Of a stretch of 64,000 nt of DNA, positions 46,701-57,136 are shown piece after piece (the stretch's first letter is position 1; each line of letters starts with the position of its first letter). A model generated the notes under the pieces. The model was given only the letters and a program-made list of their open reading frames with translations. It was not told where the DNA came from and did not search any database. Source of the DNA: Anisus vortex (lineage: Eukaryota; Mollusca; Gastropoda; Planorbidae); contig OX421498.1 in NCBI GenBank assembly GCA_949126835.1, positions 35,371,799-35,435,798 on the forward strand, written 5' to 3'. The position numbers and the translations under genes are program-made.

Positions 46701-48101
46701 CATAATTTGGATAAAAAGTTGTCACATCTGCCACTGACAGAGAAGAATGTACTGGAAAATGTCATTAAGGATTTTTATAATATATTTCCTGATGTACCAA
46801 ATAAGACTAATTTAATTGTACATGATGTTGACGTTGGTAATGCAACTCCGGTCAAGCAACACCCATATAGAGTTAATCCGGAAAAGTTAGAAGTTCTTAG
46901 ATCAGAAATCAAGTATATGCTTGATAATGATATTATTGAACCAAGCTCAAGCAATTGGAGCTCACCTTGTGTTTTGATCCCTAAACCCGACAAAACCTTT
47001 AGATTCTGTACAGATTACAGGAAAGTAAATACTTTTACTAAAACTGATTCCTTTCCAATTCCTAGAATGGATGATCTTATTGATCGTATTGGGGATGCCA
47101 CCTACATTACCAAAATTGATTTATTATCCGGATATTGGCAGGTACCCCTATCAGACCGTGCCAAGGAAATATCCGCATTTGTTACACCAGAAGGGTTGTA
47201 TCAATATAAGGTTATGCCTTTTGGGATGAAAAATGCTCCTGCTACTTTTCAAAGAATGATTAATAACCTCATTGCTGACCAAGAGAATTGCAATGCATAC
47301 ATTGATGATGTAATTATTTACAGCAAAGATTTTTCAGCTCATGTTAAACAATTAAGATCTCTTTTTGAAAAATTGTCAAAAGCCAATTTAACTGTAAATT
47401 TACATAAATGTGAATTTTGTCATGCTCATGTAGAATACTTGGGTCATGTGGTGAAACATGGTCATATAAAACCTGTTACTGCTAAAGTTGAAGCTATTAA
47501 AACATTCCCTATCCCCACTGATAGAAAACAACTCAGAAGATATTTGGGAATGGCTGGATATTACCGGAAATTTTGTGAGAATTTCTCGGTAATTGCTACA
47601 CCTTTAACAAACCTCCTGAAAAAGAATGTCCGATTTATTTGGACTGAGACCTGTCAAAGAGCTTTTGACCAGATTAAGCATATATTATCTAATTCTCCAG
47701 TCCTTATGGCTCCTGACTTTGGTAAACAATTTAAATTAGCCATTGACGCTAGTGATACTGGGGTTGGAGCAGTCCTCTTTCAGGAGGATGGCTTCCAAGT
47801 TGACCATCCCGTTTGTTTCTTTTCAAAGAAATTTAATGTACATCAAAAGAATTATTCCACAGTTGAAAAGGAGTGTCTTGGGTTGATTCTCTCCTTGCAC
47901 CAATTTGATTTTTACATTAGTGGGTGTAAGTTTCCACTGGTAGTGTTTACTGATCACAATCCTTTAACCTTTGTAAATAAGATGTCTGGAAAGAATCGAA
48001 GACTTCTCAGGTGGAGTTTATTTTTGCAAGAGTACAATTTAGATATTATACATATTAAGGGTACTGATAATGTAATTGCAGATGCATTATCTCGATTGTA
48101 A
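43716..48101 (+). CDS. pol: Capsid remainder, protease, integrase, reverse transcriptase, RNase H polyprotein
   Basis: 1461 open codons; roughly the first 17 overlap gag out of frame and are probably not translated. In order: capsid C-terminal part (18-130); zinc knuckle CX2CX4HX4C (173-186); six 15-residue Ser/Cys-rich repeats (244-334); protease with DTGAS (378-382) and LLLGND; integrase with HHCC finger (H617, H621, C647, C650), catalytic D681, D740 and E776 with the canonical 35-residue D-E gap, and GPY (914-916); reverse transcriptase with KIDLLSGYWQ and YIDD (1195-1198); RNase H with D1344, E1384/E1386 and D1413, ending IADALSRL. All catalytic residues are present. The protein copies element RNA to DNA and inserts it. 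Integrase upstream of reverse transcriptase sets it apart from ordinary gypsy elements. Confidence 0.95.
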   Translation: MAHFATNSSDWQGCRSFCSLTIEQQKDYQVAKQLILKAYELVPEAYRLQFRDYRKLDGQTHVEFLREKERRLERWLTSREIGNDFAKLKNIILMEEFKNCVRLDVRTHLADRGEEGVHKAAVLADDFVVSHRFVKLPSDVKQKQSKVHEPTASTSTQSSSTTERKSSTVKESCSYCKKEGHKLDDCWKLKRKNEKAPSKVSACTVHWSPKSTSTSAVSDKAGKKDSKQTAFESSSASTHSVQDSSNTSLRCSTNSVESFPNTSLRCSTDSIESFPTTSSRCFTDSRKSFPHTSTRCSIDSHKSFTNTSSRCSPDSKESFSNASSRCFPDSIKSLTQVQMSTSDNTDVLLEDFKPFVSEGFVSLPGDSTSLRPITILRDTGASQSLLLEGILPLSETTTTGKSILLRGVELGCINVPLHFIEIKSDLVSGPVVVGVRPTLPLEGISLLLGNDLAGGKVIAEPIVTREPNVSATPEEDQEVYPACAVTRSMSLKTSKEESSTKAHNNFDDVDLETTFFTTLEGNQTSSSDKTVSTREQLIEEQKSDPELAKLRETAMSPQEAEQESTGYYLNDDMLFRKWKPPDASNDEEWRLVHQIVVPERYRADIMNMAHDTPMSGHLGIHKTYHKIMSHFFWPRLRKDVVRYCRSCHTCQMVGKPNQKIPVAPLKPIPAFEEPFSRVLIDCVGPLPRTKAGHQYMLTIMCASTRFPEAIPLRNIKAPNIVKALTKFFTLFGLPKSIQSDQGTNFTANLFKQVMDQLGIKHCMSSAYHAESQGALERFHQTLKNMIRTFCHEHEKDWDEGIHMLLFATRESVQESLGFSPFELVFGHSVRGPLKCIKETWMSPTATVGLLEHVLKFKTRLREAFLLAQSNLKQSQSHMKSWYDKKARAREFSPGDKVLVFLPIPGQPLQARYFGPYEVESKISDLNYSIKTPDRRKKKQLCHVNMLKAYVSRNSEIDSKKVSDPIPCSLNVTPVVPQDIVKEKFGQYKLPNSYILHNLDKKLSHLPLTEKNVLENVIKDFYNIFPDVPNKTNLIVHDVDVGNATPVKQHPYRVNPEKLEVLRSEIKYMLDNDIIEPSSSNWSSPCVLIPKPDKTFRFCTDYRKVNTFTKTDSFPIPRMDDLIDRIGDATYITKIDLLSGYWQVPLSDRAKEISAFVTPEGLYQYKVMPFGMKNAPATFQRMINNLIADQENCNAYIDDVIIYSKDFSAHVKQLRSLFEKLSKANLTVNLHKCEFCHAHVEYLGHVVKHGHIKPVTAKVEAIKTFPIPTDRKQLRRYLGMAGYYRKFCENFSVIATPLTNLLKKNVRFIWTETCQRAFDQIKHILSNSPVLMAPDFGKQFKLAIDASDTGVGAVLFQEDGFQVDHPVCFFSKKFNVHQKNYSTVEKECLGLILSLHQFDFYISGCKFPLVVFTDHNPLTFVNKMSGKNRRLLRWSLFLQEYNLDIIHIKGTDNVIADALSRL
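44445..44717 (+). repeat. Six-copy 45-bp repeat inside the polyprotein
   Basis: Units of 15 codons with consensus near NTSSRCSTDSxESFP lie between the zinc knuckle and the protease. The unit length keeps the frame. Copies differ by several substitutions, mostly keeping R-C-x-x-D-S and S-F. Confidence 0.9.
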
Positions 48102-48201
48102 ATGCTATGTTGTTGTTGTTTTTTTTTTGGTTCAAGTAATTTTTGTGAAGTAGTAAAAGAAAAAGATTTCCATTTCTTTACAAATGTAAACTTTTTATTT
48201 T

Positions 48202-48211
48202 AGGGGGAAGG
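48202..48211 (+). promoter_or_regulatory. Polypurine tract
   Basis: agggggaagg lies directly before the 3' LTR, as expected for the plus-strand DNA primer. Confidence 0.85.
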
Positions 48212-48912
48212 TGTTACGTTCCCTAATTTTGTCATTTTTGTTTTCTCCTGTGTCTACTGGAGTGTGCTGATTTCTTTTTATCTCCCCTGCACCCAGTATT
48301 GATTTGTCTCCCTTTCTGTCCATTGTGTTGGTCACGCTTGACCGCACGCTGAAGAATGTTTTTTTTTAATTGATATTATTTTTCATTCTGTATTGTATGT
48401 ACCGATAACCCGGTTTCCCTCGCTTGAGCACGAGGTTATTTTTTTCTACTTGACACAGGGTGTTGTGTTTCTAGTCAGTCTTGTGACGAGCCTTGAGTCG
48501 ACCGGTCTTCTGTATGTTTGAGTTTTCTGTGTGTGCTTTCACCTTTCCTTTGTACTTAGTGCTTTTCTTTGTAAGTAGTAATTAATATTAGATTATCTAT
48601 TGTATTGTATTTTAGATTTGTATTATAATATTCCTGTGTACTGTATTTTAGAGTTTGGATTTGTATTAGAATTTTCTTGTGTACTGTGTTGTAAATTATA
48701 TATAGTCATCGTCTAATTCTTTATTAAATAACAAAGTATTTTGTAAATCTTACATCTTGACTTTAGAGTATGTTTGTGTTGCGTTACGTTTTATTTACTT
48801 ACTTAAAATAAAGAGTAGAAATATAGTTTATTCTTTTGGGGGTTAATGTAATATACTCTTCTCTTTATTACGTTGTAACGAGCCGTTCTACAAATTTAAT
48901 TGATACGTAATA
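48212..48912 (+). repeat. 3' LTR (701 bp)
   Basis: Same length and ends as the 5' LTR, with two substitutions between them. Confidence 0.95.
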
Positions 48913-48916
48913 CTCC

Positions 48917-49264
48917 GTAGACATACACAACAACGCATAAACACTATGTAAACATTTTGTTCTAAATCCCTAGCCTACGGGCATCAAATTCAGCTTTATT
49001 AAATTACGGTGCAGATAACCCATTCGAATATATAATATAATAAGATAGATTACAGGGGAAATAAAACATTCAAATAGGCTGAAGACAAGTAGATAGATCT
49101 ATATAGATAGACAGATAGATCTATATGTTCAACTGTACAACGCTTCTCTTATATTGAACTTAAAACTGACTACAGTGGCTTAATACAAAAAATCAAATAA
49201 CAAAACAATATTCTACTTCATTGTATCCCTATTTAAATGTAACATAAACAATTTAATAATGATA
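48917..49264. other. Intergenic DNA
   Basis: A short GATA/CTATA-like stretch at 49085-49128. No gene seen. Confidence 0.45.
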
Positions 49265-49400
49265 TAGAATATAGAGCGGACACAATAATCTTCGTTATAT
49301 ATGGAACGTCTGTATTAAACAAGGGATGAAATTCAACGATTCTAATCTTAGTCTCATCACACATAGTCTTTTAAATACATAGCGCAATGGTAGCAATATA
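49265..49400 (+). mobile_element. Family-1 LINE end plus shared flank
   Basis: 'ggacacaataatcttcg' then 'aatcttagtctcatcacaca' and 'tagtcttttaaatacatagc' match 21615-21735 in the same order. Confidence 0.55.
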
Positions 49401-49548
49401 CAGACGCACCTACTGTAAGAAGATTATTGCGTTTTACGCACATCCGAGTTTTTTAGTCTAGCCCTGCATTTCTATTAGTGTTTTAAATGATGTTAAGTTA
49501 CTGGCTTTCCCTGGTTTGTTCAGGCAACCCATTCCATGCCGGAATGTA
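49401..49548 (-). mobile_element. Non-LTR retrotransposon 3' end (family 1)
   Basis: Minus-strand family-1 block ('agaagattattgcg', 'ttttaaatgatgttaagtta', 'caggcaacccattccatgcc'). Confidence 0.75.
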
Positions 49549-49737
49549 ACTTTGCTGCACAAAAATTCCAACATCAAAGCATGGTATTTACATAAAATCA
49601 TTCCATTAGTGTTTTAATTAAGCACATTTAAAATTGAAATCCCAAATGTAATTCTAAATATTGATATGATATATTTATTATACTAGTAGCAAGTCTATAT
49701 TCAGTGTATCACATATTGTTACTTGATTAATGAATCC
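49549..49737. other. Intergenic DNA
   Basis: AT-rich, nothing recognised. Confidence 0.4.
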
Positions 49738-49800
49738 TGTGGTTAGTACACTCGACTGTCTACAAAACAGACCCGAGTTCTAGTCCTGCAGCTGACTAAT
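49738..49800 (+). mobile_element. tRNA-like SINE head (second type)
   Basis: 'tgtggttagtacactcgac' resembles an A box and 'cccgagttctagtcctg' a B box with suitable spacing. Different from SINE-1. No convincing acceptor stem. Confidence 0.4.
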
Positions 49801-50004
49801 ACCTGCCGCCCTGTAGGAGTTTTGGGCCTAGTGGACGTAATAATCTTCTATCTAGGAGGAAGCTCTGTAAACGTCTATACTTATAAGACAAATCCTACCT
49901 ACCTACACCCTACATATCCTGTAGTCTGTTGGACCGTTGGGGCGCCACATAATAATATGACATGTAAACCAGCCTCCTCCATTCCTCCCGTCTTTAAGCC
50001 GTTC

Positions 50005-50200
50005 TCATTGCCTCGCACAGTTTTGTACCTGTCCATTCCTTGATATTATCTTCCCAACGTTTCTTTGGTCTTCCTCTCTTTCTGCCTCCTCTGGTGGTAC
50101 CCTGCAGGATGGTCTTTGCAAGCCCGATGGTTCTGGTGACGTGGCCATACCATTCCAGTTTTCTTTTCTTGGCTGTGGCCAGCAGGTCTTCATATTTTCC
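50005..50200 (-). pseudogene. RTE-like family-2 reverse transcriptase C-terminus
   Basis: The minus strand reads KLEWYGHVTRTIGLAKTILQ, then RGGRKRGRPKKRW and DNIKEWTGTKLCEAM, the same protein end as 20995-21266. It abuts the left border of duplication copy B. Confidence 0.8.
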
Positions 50201-50224
50201 AATACAAAAGTTTCTTGTAAAAAA

Positions 50225-50318
50225 AAGAATTGGTTTCGCTTTTTGGTCTTCAGCGTGCCAAAGAAAATGGCTTTGGGTGCCAAATCTGGCACGCGTGCCT
50301 TAGGTTGCCGATGCCTGC
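50225..50318 (-). mobile_element. Short hAT element, truncated
   Basis: 'tggcacgcgtgccttaggttgcc' region and 'cagcgtgccaaagaaaatgg' match the right half of 24515-24712. Confidence 0.65.
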
Positions 50319-50329
50319 TCTACACAATC

Positions 50330-50508
50330 ATTCTTATCTTCTATAAAGAAATTTACTGCGTCCTACTCTCTTCCGTGGTTTGAGTCTAGTCCTGCATTTC
50401 TATTAGTGTTTTAAATTAGTTACTGGTTTTTCTGGTTTGTTCAGGCTACTCATTCCATGCCATGATGTCACTCGGGAAGAAAAAGTACTTATATGCATTT
50501 GTTCTAAC
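50330..50508 (-). mobile_element. Non-LTR retrotransposon 3' end (family 1), copy B
   Basis: Counterpart of 24728-24918, kept by the duplication ('aaatttactgcgtcc', 'gcatttctattagtgtttta', 'tatgcatttgttct'). Confidence 0.7.
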
Positions 50509-50789
50509 GCTACACATTTTTTTTTATTGTCTACATTCTCAGCACTTAGCGCCTTCTATGATCTAGCGTTCACATAATGGTTTGTTGAATAATTATTAAT
50601 GCATGTATGCTGTGCGAATTGGTAAAGGGAGTTAACCGCAATAATAAGGTCGTGTTAAAACAAAAAAACAAACAGCACAAAATGAACACATTAGGTTTTG
50701 ACAAGTTAAGCTTCGAAAAGTTGTTTAATCAATAAGACATACAATTTCTAATATAGAAGTACAACACGATGGAAATATATTTATTACAA

Positions 50790-51033
50790 AGCTCAGATAA
50801 ACATAAGGATAACAACACTTCTCTTGTTCCATGGGTAAGACAAATAAATATTATTATAAGTTAGATTTCTTCCTGTGTGACATCCGGGCACGGAAAGGGT
50901 TGCCTGAGCAAACGAGGAAAACTAATAACTAGACAGCATTTAAAACCCTAATGCTAATTTCAAACGACAGATAAGCGTAGGACACAATAAACGTCTGCTT
51001 ATAAGGAACGTCTTTAACATATAAGACAAGATA
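50790..51033 (+). mobile_element. Non-LTR retrotransposon 3' end (family 1), copy B
   Basis: Counterpart of 25380-25633 ('gctcagataaacataaggat', 'aaacgtctgcttataaggaa'). Confidence 0.7.
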
Positions 51034-52265
51034 ATTGGATAATTCTTTCCGGGCCCTAAAAATATAAAGCCTTGTTTTTGATCTGTCGAAGCTAATATAT
51101 AAACACGTCAAACGTTGAGAAGTTGGCATCTTCAGGTTTCCAACAATTGTATCCGTTTGTGCTAAATGTCACCCACGACACATTTTCTGTACAGAACAAT
51201 TTCTTGTTATGTTGTAATGTTGTTGTTTTTTTGTTTTTTGTTTTTTTTTCTTCTGTGACCTACATTAGCATGTTACGACACATCCCATCTTGACTTCCAC
51301 CACTAGAATTTATGTAAATGTGCGTGAATGGTGTCTGTGTGAAAGAATAAGGGAAGCAGTTGTTGCCACTTTAGCCGTTGTCACCTAGCAGGGGCGGTAA
51401 TTTACTCTCCTTTTGAAGGAGGGGGAGGCGTGAGAGTAGTCACCAGCTTAAGTTGTGAACATACATCTCAATTAGTACCTCATTTGTCATTGCATGTGTA
51501 ACGAAACACGAAGAGTTAAGACTTTATTTGTTGGGAAGACGACAGTTCGGAAACTGTAAGTCTTGTGTTTGCCTCCTTGGTTCCGCCCCCTATTCTATGT
51601 GTGTAGAAAAAAAAAAGAAAAAAACTCATTGCGTGCGAATGAGTAGCGAGGGAAATAAATTCCAATTTACCTTTCTCTCATTCTCTGAGTGGGTCTTTCT
51701 CTCAAACCATGGGTCATAACTCAACATAAATTGACAGAGGTTGTTTGTGTTTTTCCCTCCCCTTTCTTTTTGTTTATAAGGTGTCAGACGTTCATCCCGG
51801 TCAAAGGGAGCCTACAACAATAATTTTTTTTTAAAGATTTTATTTGAATTGTCTCCCTTTACCGAGTAAACACGAACATTGTGAGAGCTATAAAGCTAAA
51901 GGATTTCTAAGTGCAGTTCTTGGTTTTTATCGCCCAAGTTATTTTACTGGTCTTTTATTAACTTAAACATTTGATAGAAAGATTTTTTTTTAAGAGGAGG
52001 AAAGTTAGCTCACTAGATATACCATTCAATTTCTTTCCTGCGAAAATATATTTCCAAAGGCATGTTAGCATTTAAAAAATCGAGTTCTTAAGGTTAACAA
52101 GTCAAAAAATATATACATGTATTATATACATTATTATTTTATAATATATACATGTAGGTATTATATATTTGTCTCCAAAAAGATTGTTTGCTAACTACTG
52201 TAACAAATGTGAATGAGTATTTTGTATCTTGTTTTATCAATGGCAACTGCCTCTTAAAAAAAGGA
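51034..52265. other. Intergenic part of duplication B
   Basis: Closely similar to 25634-26884. No gene seen. Confidence 0.5.
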
Positions 52266-52815
52266 ACTTCTACGGATGTAATAAGAACATAAAACTAAAA
52301 TGCATCTCACATTTGTTAGGCCTATACTAGAATATGCATCATCTGTATGGGACCCATCAACTAAAGAAAACATAAAAAAAATAGAATAAATTTAGAAAAG
52401 AGCTGCAATGCTTATTACCAGCGAATATTCCCAACTAACAAGTGTAACACCAATAGTTAAAACACTAAACCTAGAAACACTAGAGGACAGAAGGGCAAAG
52501 AGTAAAGTAGTAATAATACAAAAGGCATTAAACTCTAATTTAGAAATACAACCCAATAACAACCTGTTGCAATGCTCAGATGAACATAAAGACAAAAACA
52601 TTTTCCTTATACCTTATGCAAAAACAAATGCATATAAGTATTATTTCTTTCCGAATTACATTCGGGCATGGAATGGGCTGCTTGAACAAACCAGGAAAAA
52701 CAATAACTTAACATCATTTAAAACCTAATAAAAATACAAGACTAAACTTGGACCACGGATGAGCGTAGGACGCACTAATCTTCTTTATAGAAGGAGCGTT
52801 TTTAAAATATTAGAT
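52266..52815 (+). pseudogene. Non-LTR reverse transcriptase C-terminus (family 1), best-preserved copy
   Basis: A 106-codon uninterrupted frame (52408-52728) reads TSVTPIVKTLNLETLEDRRA, then PYAKTNAYKYYFFP and RAWNGLLEQ: the reverse transcriptase thumb/tail of a CR1/Jockey-group element. Upstream sequence (52266-52400) encodes the KRNFY and YGTHQ-like pieces with frame changes. It ends at 'gatgagcgtaggacgcac'. Confidence 0.8.
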
Positions 52816-53375
52816 AAAAGACGTTTCTTTACTCAGCTTTTAGTTAAGTATTTAGCTTCTCTGAAATTGGAGTTAAGGCAGAGAAGCTTCTGTGAAGACA
52901 GACTTTTCTATACCGAATGCGATTGGTTGGAGCCTGTCCATATGTAAACTTGTTAGTTTCCCTAACAGGAGCTGGTAACCCATTTCCTAGCTGAATTCCC
53001 TCTGGGAAAGCTATTACTTTTTTCTTTTTGGAAACAAAACAGTGTATAAATTTATTTTAATTAAAAATAAATATATTGTATTTCTTAAAGATAAAACGAA
53101 ACAATCCAACGATAGGAATCGTCATGACATGAAATGACTGTTTCCATTCTTTTTGCTCATTTTAACCCCCCCCCCCCCCCTTTAATCCCCCAACTGTGAC
53201 CTATCCGTGAAGGAAATGACATCATATATTTGGACTGAAAAAGATATTTTATGTAGACTGATTCATTAGTTAAGTAACTAAATAGGTCAAGGTCAAGAGA
53301 TGGTGGGTAGTTATGAACACCAGCGTCATGAAACCATCAGATAATGAACATGAGAGTTTTCTTAATGAATCCAAC
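52816..53375. other. Left flank of satellite B
   Basis: Conserved with 27350-27945, including poly-C at 53167-53180. No gene seen. Confidence 0.5.
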
Positions 53376-56300
53376 ACTCTCTCTATACACCACAAGTGGG
53401 GTCTGTCTCTGGAAACTGTCTATACACCACAAGTGGGGTCTGTCTCTGGACACTGTCTATACACCACAAGTGGGGTCTGTCTCTGGACACTCTCTCTATA
53501 CACCACAAGTGGGGTCTGTCTCTGGACACTCTCTCTATACACCACAAGTGGGGTCTGTCTCTGGAAACTGTCTATACACCACAAGTGGGGTCTGTCTCTG
53601 GAAACTGTCTATACACCACAAGTGGGGTCTGTCTCTGGACACTGTCTATACACCACAAGTGGGGTCTGTCTCTGGACACTCTCTCTATACACCACAAGTG
53701 GGGTCTGTCTCTGGACACTCTCTCTATACACCACAAGTGGGGTCTGTCTCTGGAAACTGTCTATACACCACAAGTGGGGTCTGTCTCTGGACACTGTCTA
53801 TACACCACAAGTGGGGTCTGTCTCTGGACACTCTCTCTATACACCACAAGTGGGGTCTGTCTCTGGACACTCTCTCTATACACCACAAGTGGGGTCTGTC
53901 TCTGGAAACTGTCTATACACCACAAGTGGGGTCTGTCTCTGGACACTGTCTATACACCACAAGTGGGGTCTGTCTCTGGACACAGTCTATACACTACAAG
54001 TGGGGTCTGTCTCTGGACACTCTCTCTATACACCACAAGTGGGGTCTGTCTCTGGACACAGTCTATACACTACAAGTGGGGTCTGTCTCTGGACACAGTC
54101 TATACACTACAAGTGGGGTCTGTCTCTGGACACTCTCTCTATACACCACAAGTGGGATCTGTCTCTGGACACAGTCTATACACTACAAGTGGGGTCTGTC
54201 TCTGGACACTCTCTCTATACACCACAAGTGGGGTCTGTCTCTGGACACTGTCTATACACCACAAGTGGGGTCTGTCTCTGGACACTCTCTCTATACACCA
54301 CAAGTGGGGTCTGTCTCTGGACACTGTCTATACACCACAAGTGGGGTCTGTCTCTGGACACTCTCTCTATACACCACAAGTGGGGTCTGTCTCTGGACAC
54401 TGTCTATACACCACAAGTGGGGTCTGTCTCTGGACACTGTCTATACACCACAAGTGGGGTCTGTCTCTGGACACTCTCTCTATACACCACAAGTGGGGTC
54501 TGTCTCTGGACACTGTCTATACACCACAAGTGGGGTCTGTCTCTGGACACTCTCTCTATACACCACAAGTGGGGTCTGTCTCTGGACACTGTCTATACAC
54601 CACAAGTGGGGTCTGTCTCTGGACACTGTCTATACTCTACAAGTGGGGTCTGTATATGGACACTCTCTGTACATCACAAGTGGGGTCTGTATGTGGACAC
54701 TCTCTGTACACCACAAGTGGGGTCTGTATGTGGACACTCTCTGTACACCACAAGTGGGGTCTATCTCTGGACACTCTCTATACACCACAAGTGGGGTCTG
54801 TCTCTGGACACTGTCTATACTCTACAAGTGGGGTCTGTATGTGGACACTCTCTGTACATCACAAGTGGGGTCTGTATGTGGACACTCTCTGTACACCACA
54901 AGTGGGGTCTGTATGTGGACACTCTCTGTACACCACAAGTGGGGTCTGTCTCTGGACACTCTCTATACACCACAAGTGGGGTCTGTCTCTGGACACTGTC
55001 TATACTCTACAAGTGGGGTCTGTATGTGGACACTCTCTGTACATCACAAATGGGGTCTGTATGTGGACACTCTCTGTACACCACAAGTGGGGTCTGTATG
55101 TGGACACTCTCTGTACACCACAAGTGGGGTCTGTCTCTGGACACTCTCTATACACCACAAGTGGGGTCTGTCTCTGGACACTGTCTATACTCTACATGTG
55201 GGGTCTGTATGTGGACACTCTCTGTACATCACAAGTGGGGTCTGTATGTGGATACTCTCTATACACCACAAGTGGGGTCTGTCTCTGGACACTCTCTAAT
55301 ACACCACAAGTGGGGTCTGTCTCTGGACACTGTCTATACTCTACAAGTGGGGTCTGTATATGGACACTCTCTGTACATCACATGTGGGGTCTGTATGTGG
55401 ACACTCTCTGTACACCACAAGTGGGGTCTGTATGTGGACACTCTCTGTACACCACAAGTGGGGTCTATCTCTGGACACTCTCTATACACCACAAGTGGGG
55501 TCTGTCTCTGGACACTCTCTATACACTACAAGTGGGGTCTGTCTCTGGACACTGTCTATACTCTACAAGTGGGGTCTGTGTGTGGACACTTTCTGTACAT
55601 CACAAGTGGGGTCTGTATGTGGACACTCTCTGTATATCACAAGTGGGGTCTGTCTCTGGACACTGTCTATACTCTACAAGTGGGGTCTGTATGTGGACAC
55701 TCTCTGTACATCACAAGTGGGGTCTGTATGTGGACACTCTCTGTACACCACAAGTTGGGTCTGTATGTGGACACTCTCTGTACACCACAAGTGGGGTCTG
55801 TCTCTGGACACTCTCTATACACCACAAGTGGGGTCTGTCTCTGGACACTGTCTATACTCTACAAGTGGGGTCTGTATGTGGACACTCTCTGTACATCACA
55901 AGTGGGGTCTGTATGTGGAAACTCTCTGTACACCACAAGTGGGGTCTGTATGTGGACACTCTCTGTACACCACAAGTGGAGTCTGTCTCTGGACACTCTC
56001 TGTACACCACAAGTGGGGTCTGTATGTGGACACTCTCTATACACTACAAGTGGGGTCTGTCTCTGGACACTCTCTATACACTACAAGTGGGGTCTGTCTC
56101 TGGACACTCTCTATACACTACAAGTGGGGTCTGTATGTGGACACTCTCTGTACATCACAAGTGGGGTCTGTATGTGGACACTCTCTGTACACCACAAGTG
56201 GGGTCTGTATGTGGACACTCTCTGTACACCACAAGTGGGGTCTGTCTCTGGACACTCTCTATACACCACAAGTGGGGTCTGTCTCTGGACACTGTCTATA

Positions 56301-57136
56301 CTCTACAAGTGGGGTCTGTATGTGGACACTCTCTGTACATCACAAGTGGGGTCTGTATGTGGACACTCTCTGTACACCACAAGTGGGGTCTGTATGTGGA
56401 CACTCTCTGTACACCACAAGTGGGGTCTGTCTCTGGACACTGTCTATACTCTACAAGTGGGGTCTGTATGTGGACACTCTCTGTACACCACAAGTGGGGT
56501 CTGTATGTGGACACTCTCTATACACCACAAGTGGGGTCTGTATGTGGACACTCTCTATACACCACAAGTGGGGTCTGTATGTGGACACTCTCTATACACT
56601 ACAAGTGGGGTCTGTCTCTGGACACTCTCAATACACTACAATTGGGGTCTGTTTCTGGACACTCTCTATACACCACAAGTGGGGTCTGTATGTGGACACT
56701 CTCTGTACACCACAAGTGGGGTCTGTTTGTGGACACTCTCTGTACACCACAAGTGGGGTCTGTGTCTGGACACTCTCTATACACCACAAGTGGGGTCTGT
56801 CTCTGGACACTCTCTATACACTACAAGTGGGGTCTGTCTCTGGACACTCTCTCTATACACTACAAGTGGGGTCTGTCTGTGGACACTCTCTGTACACCAC
56901 AAGTGGGGTCTGTATGTGGACACTCTCTGTACACCACAAGTGGGGTCTGTCTCTGGACACTCTCTATACAATACAAGTGGGGTCTGTCTGTGGACACTCC
57001 TGTACACCACAAGTGGGGTCTGTATGTGGACACTCTCTGTACACCACAAGTGGGGTCTGTATGTGGACACTCTCTGTACACCACAAGTGGGGTCTGTATG
57101 TGGACACTCTCTATACACCACAAGTGGGGTCTGTCT
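53376..57136. repeat. 37-bp satellite array, copy B, with higher-order structure
   Basis: About 100 units of 37 or 39 bp based on 'caccacaagtggggtctgtc'. The first third (to about 54630) uses tctctgg units with ctctctc 39-bp variants in a four-unit (152-bp) rotation. After that, tctgtatgtggacactctctg units join in a five-unit (about 185-bp) higher-order repeat. Forward frames stay open for up to 3.85 kb. Reverse frames are short because the reverse complement contains stops. Confidence 0.97.

Larger units (their letters stand above)
42273..48912 (+). mobile_element. Gmr1-like Ty3/gypsy LTR retrotransposon, near-complete
   Basis: A 6640-bp element bounded by two 701-bp LTRs and a 4-bp ctcc direct repeat on both sides (42269-42272 and 48913-48916). 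Internal order: primer-binding site, gag, zinc knuckle, aspartic protease, integrase, GPY/F module, reverse transcriptase, RNase H, polypurine tract. Sequence motifs are Ty3/gypsy-like, but integrase comes before reverse transcriptase, the arrangement known from the Gmr1 group. The LTRs differ at two of 701 positions, so insertion is recent. All pol motifs are intact; the only clear lesion is a -1 frame change in the capsid region. Confidence 0.95.
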
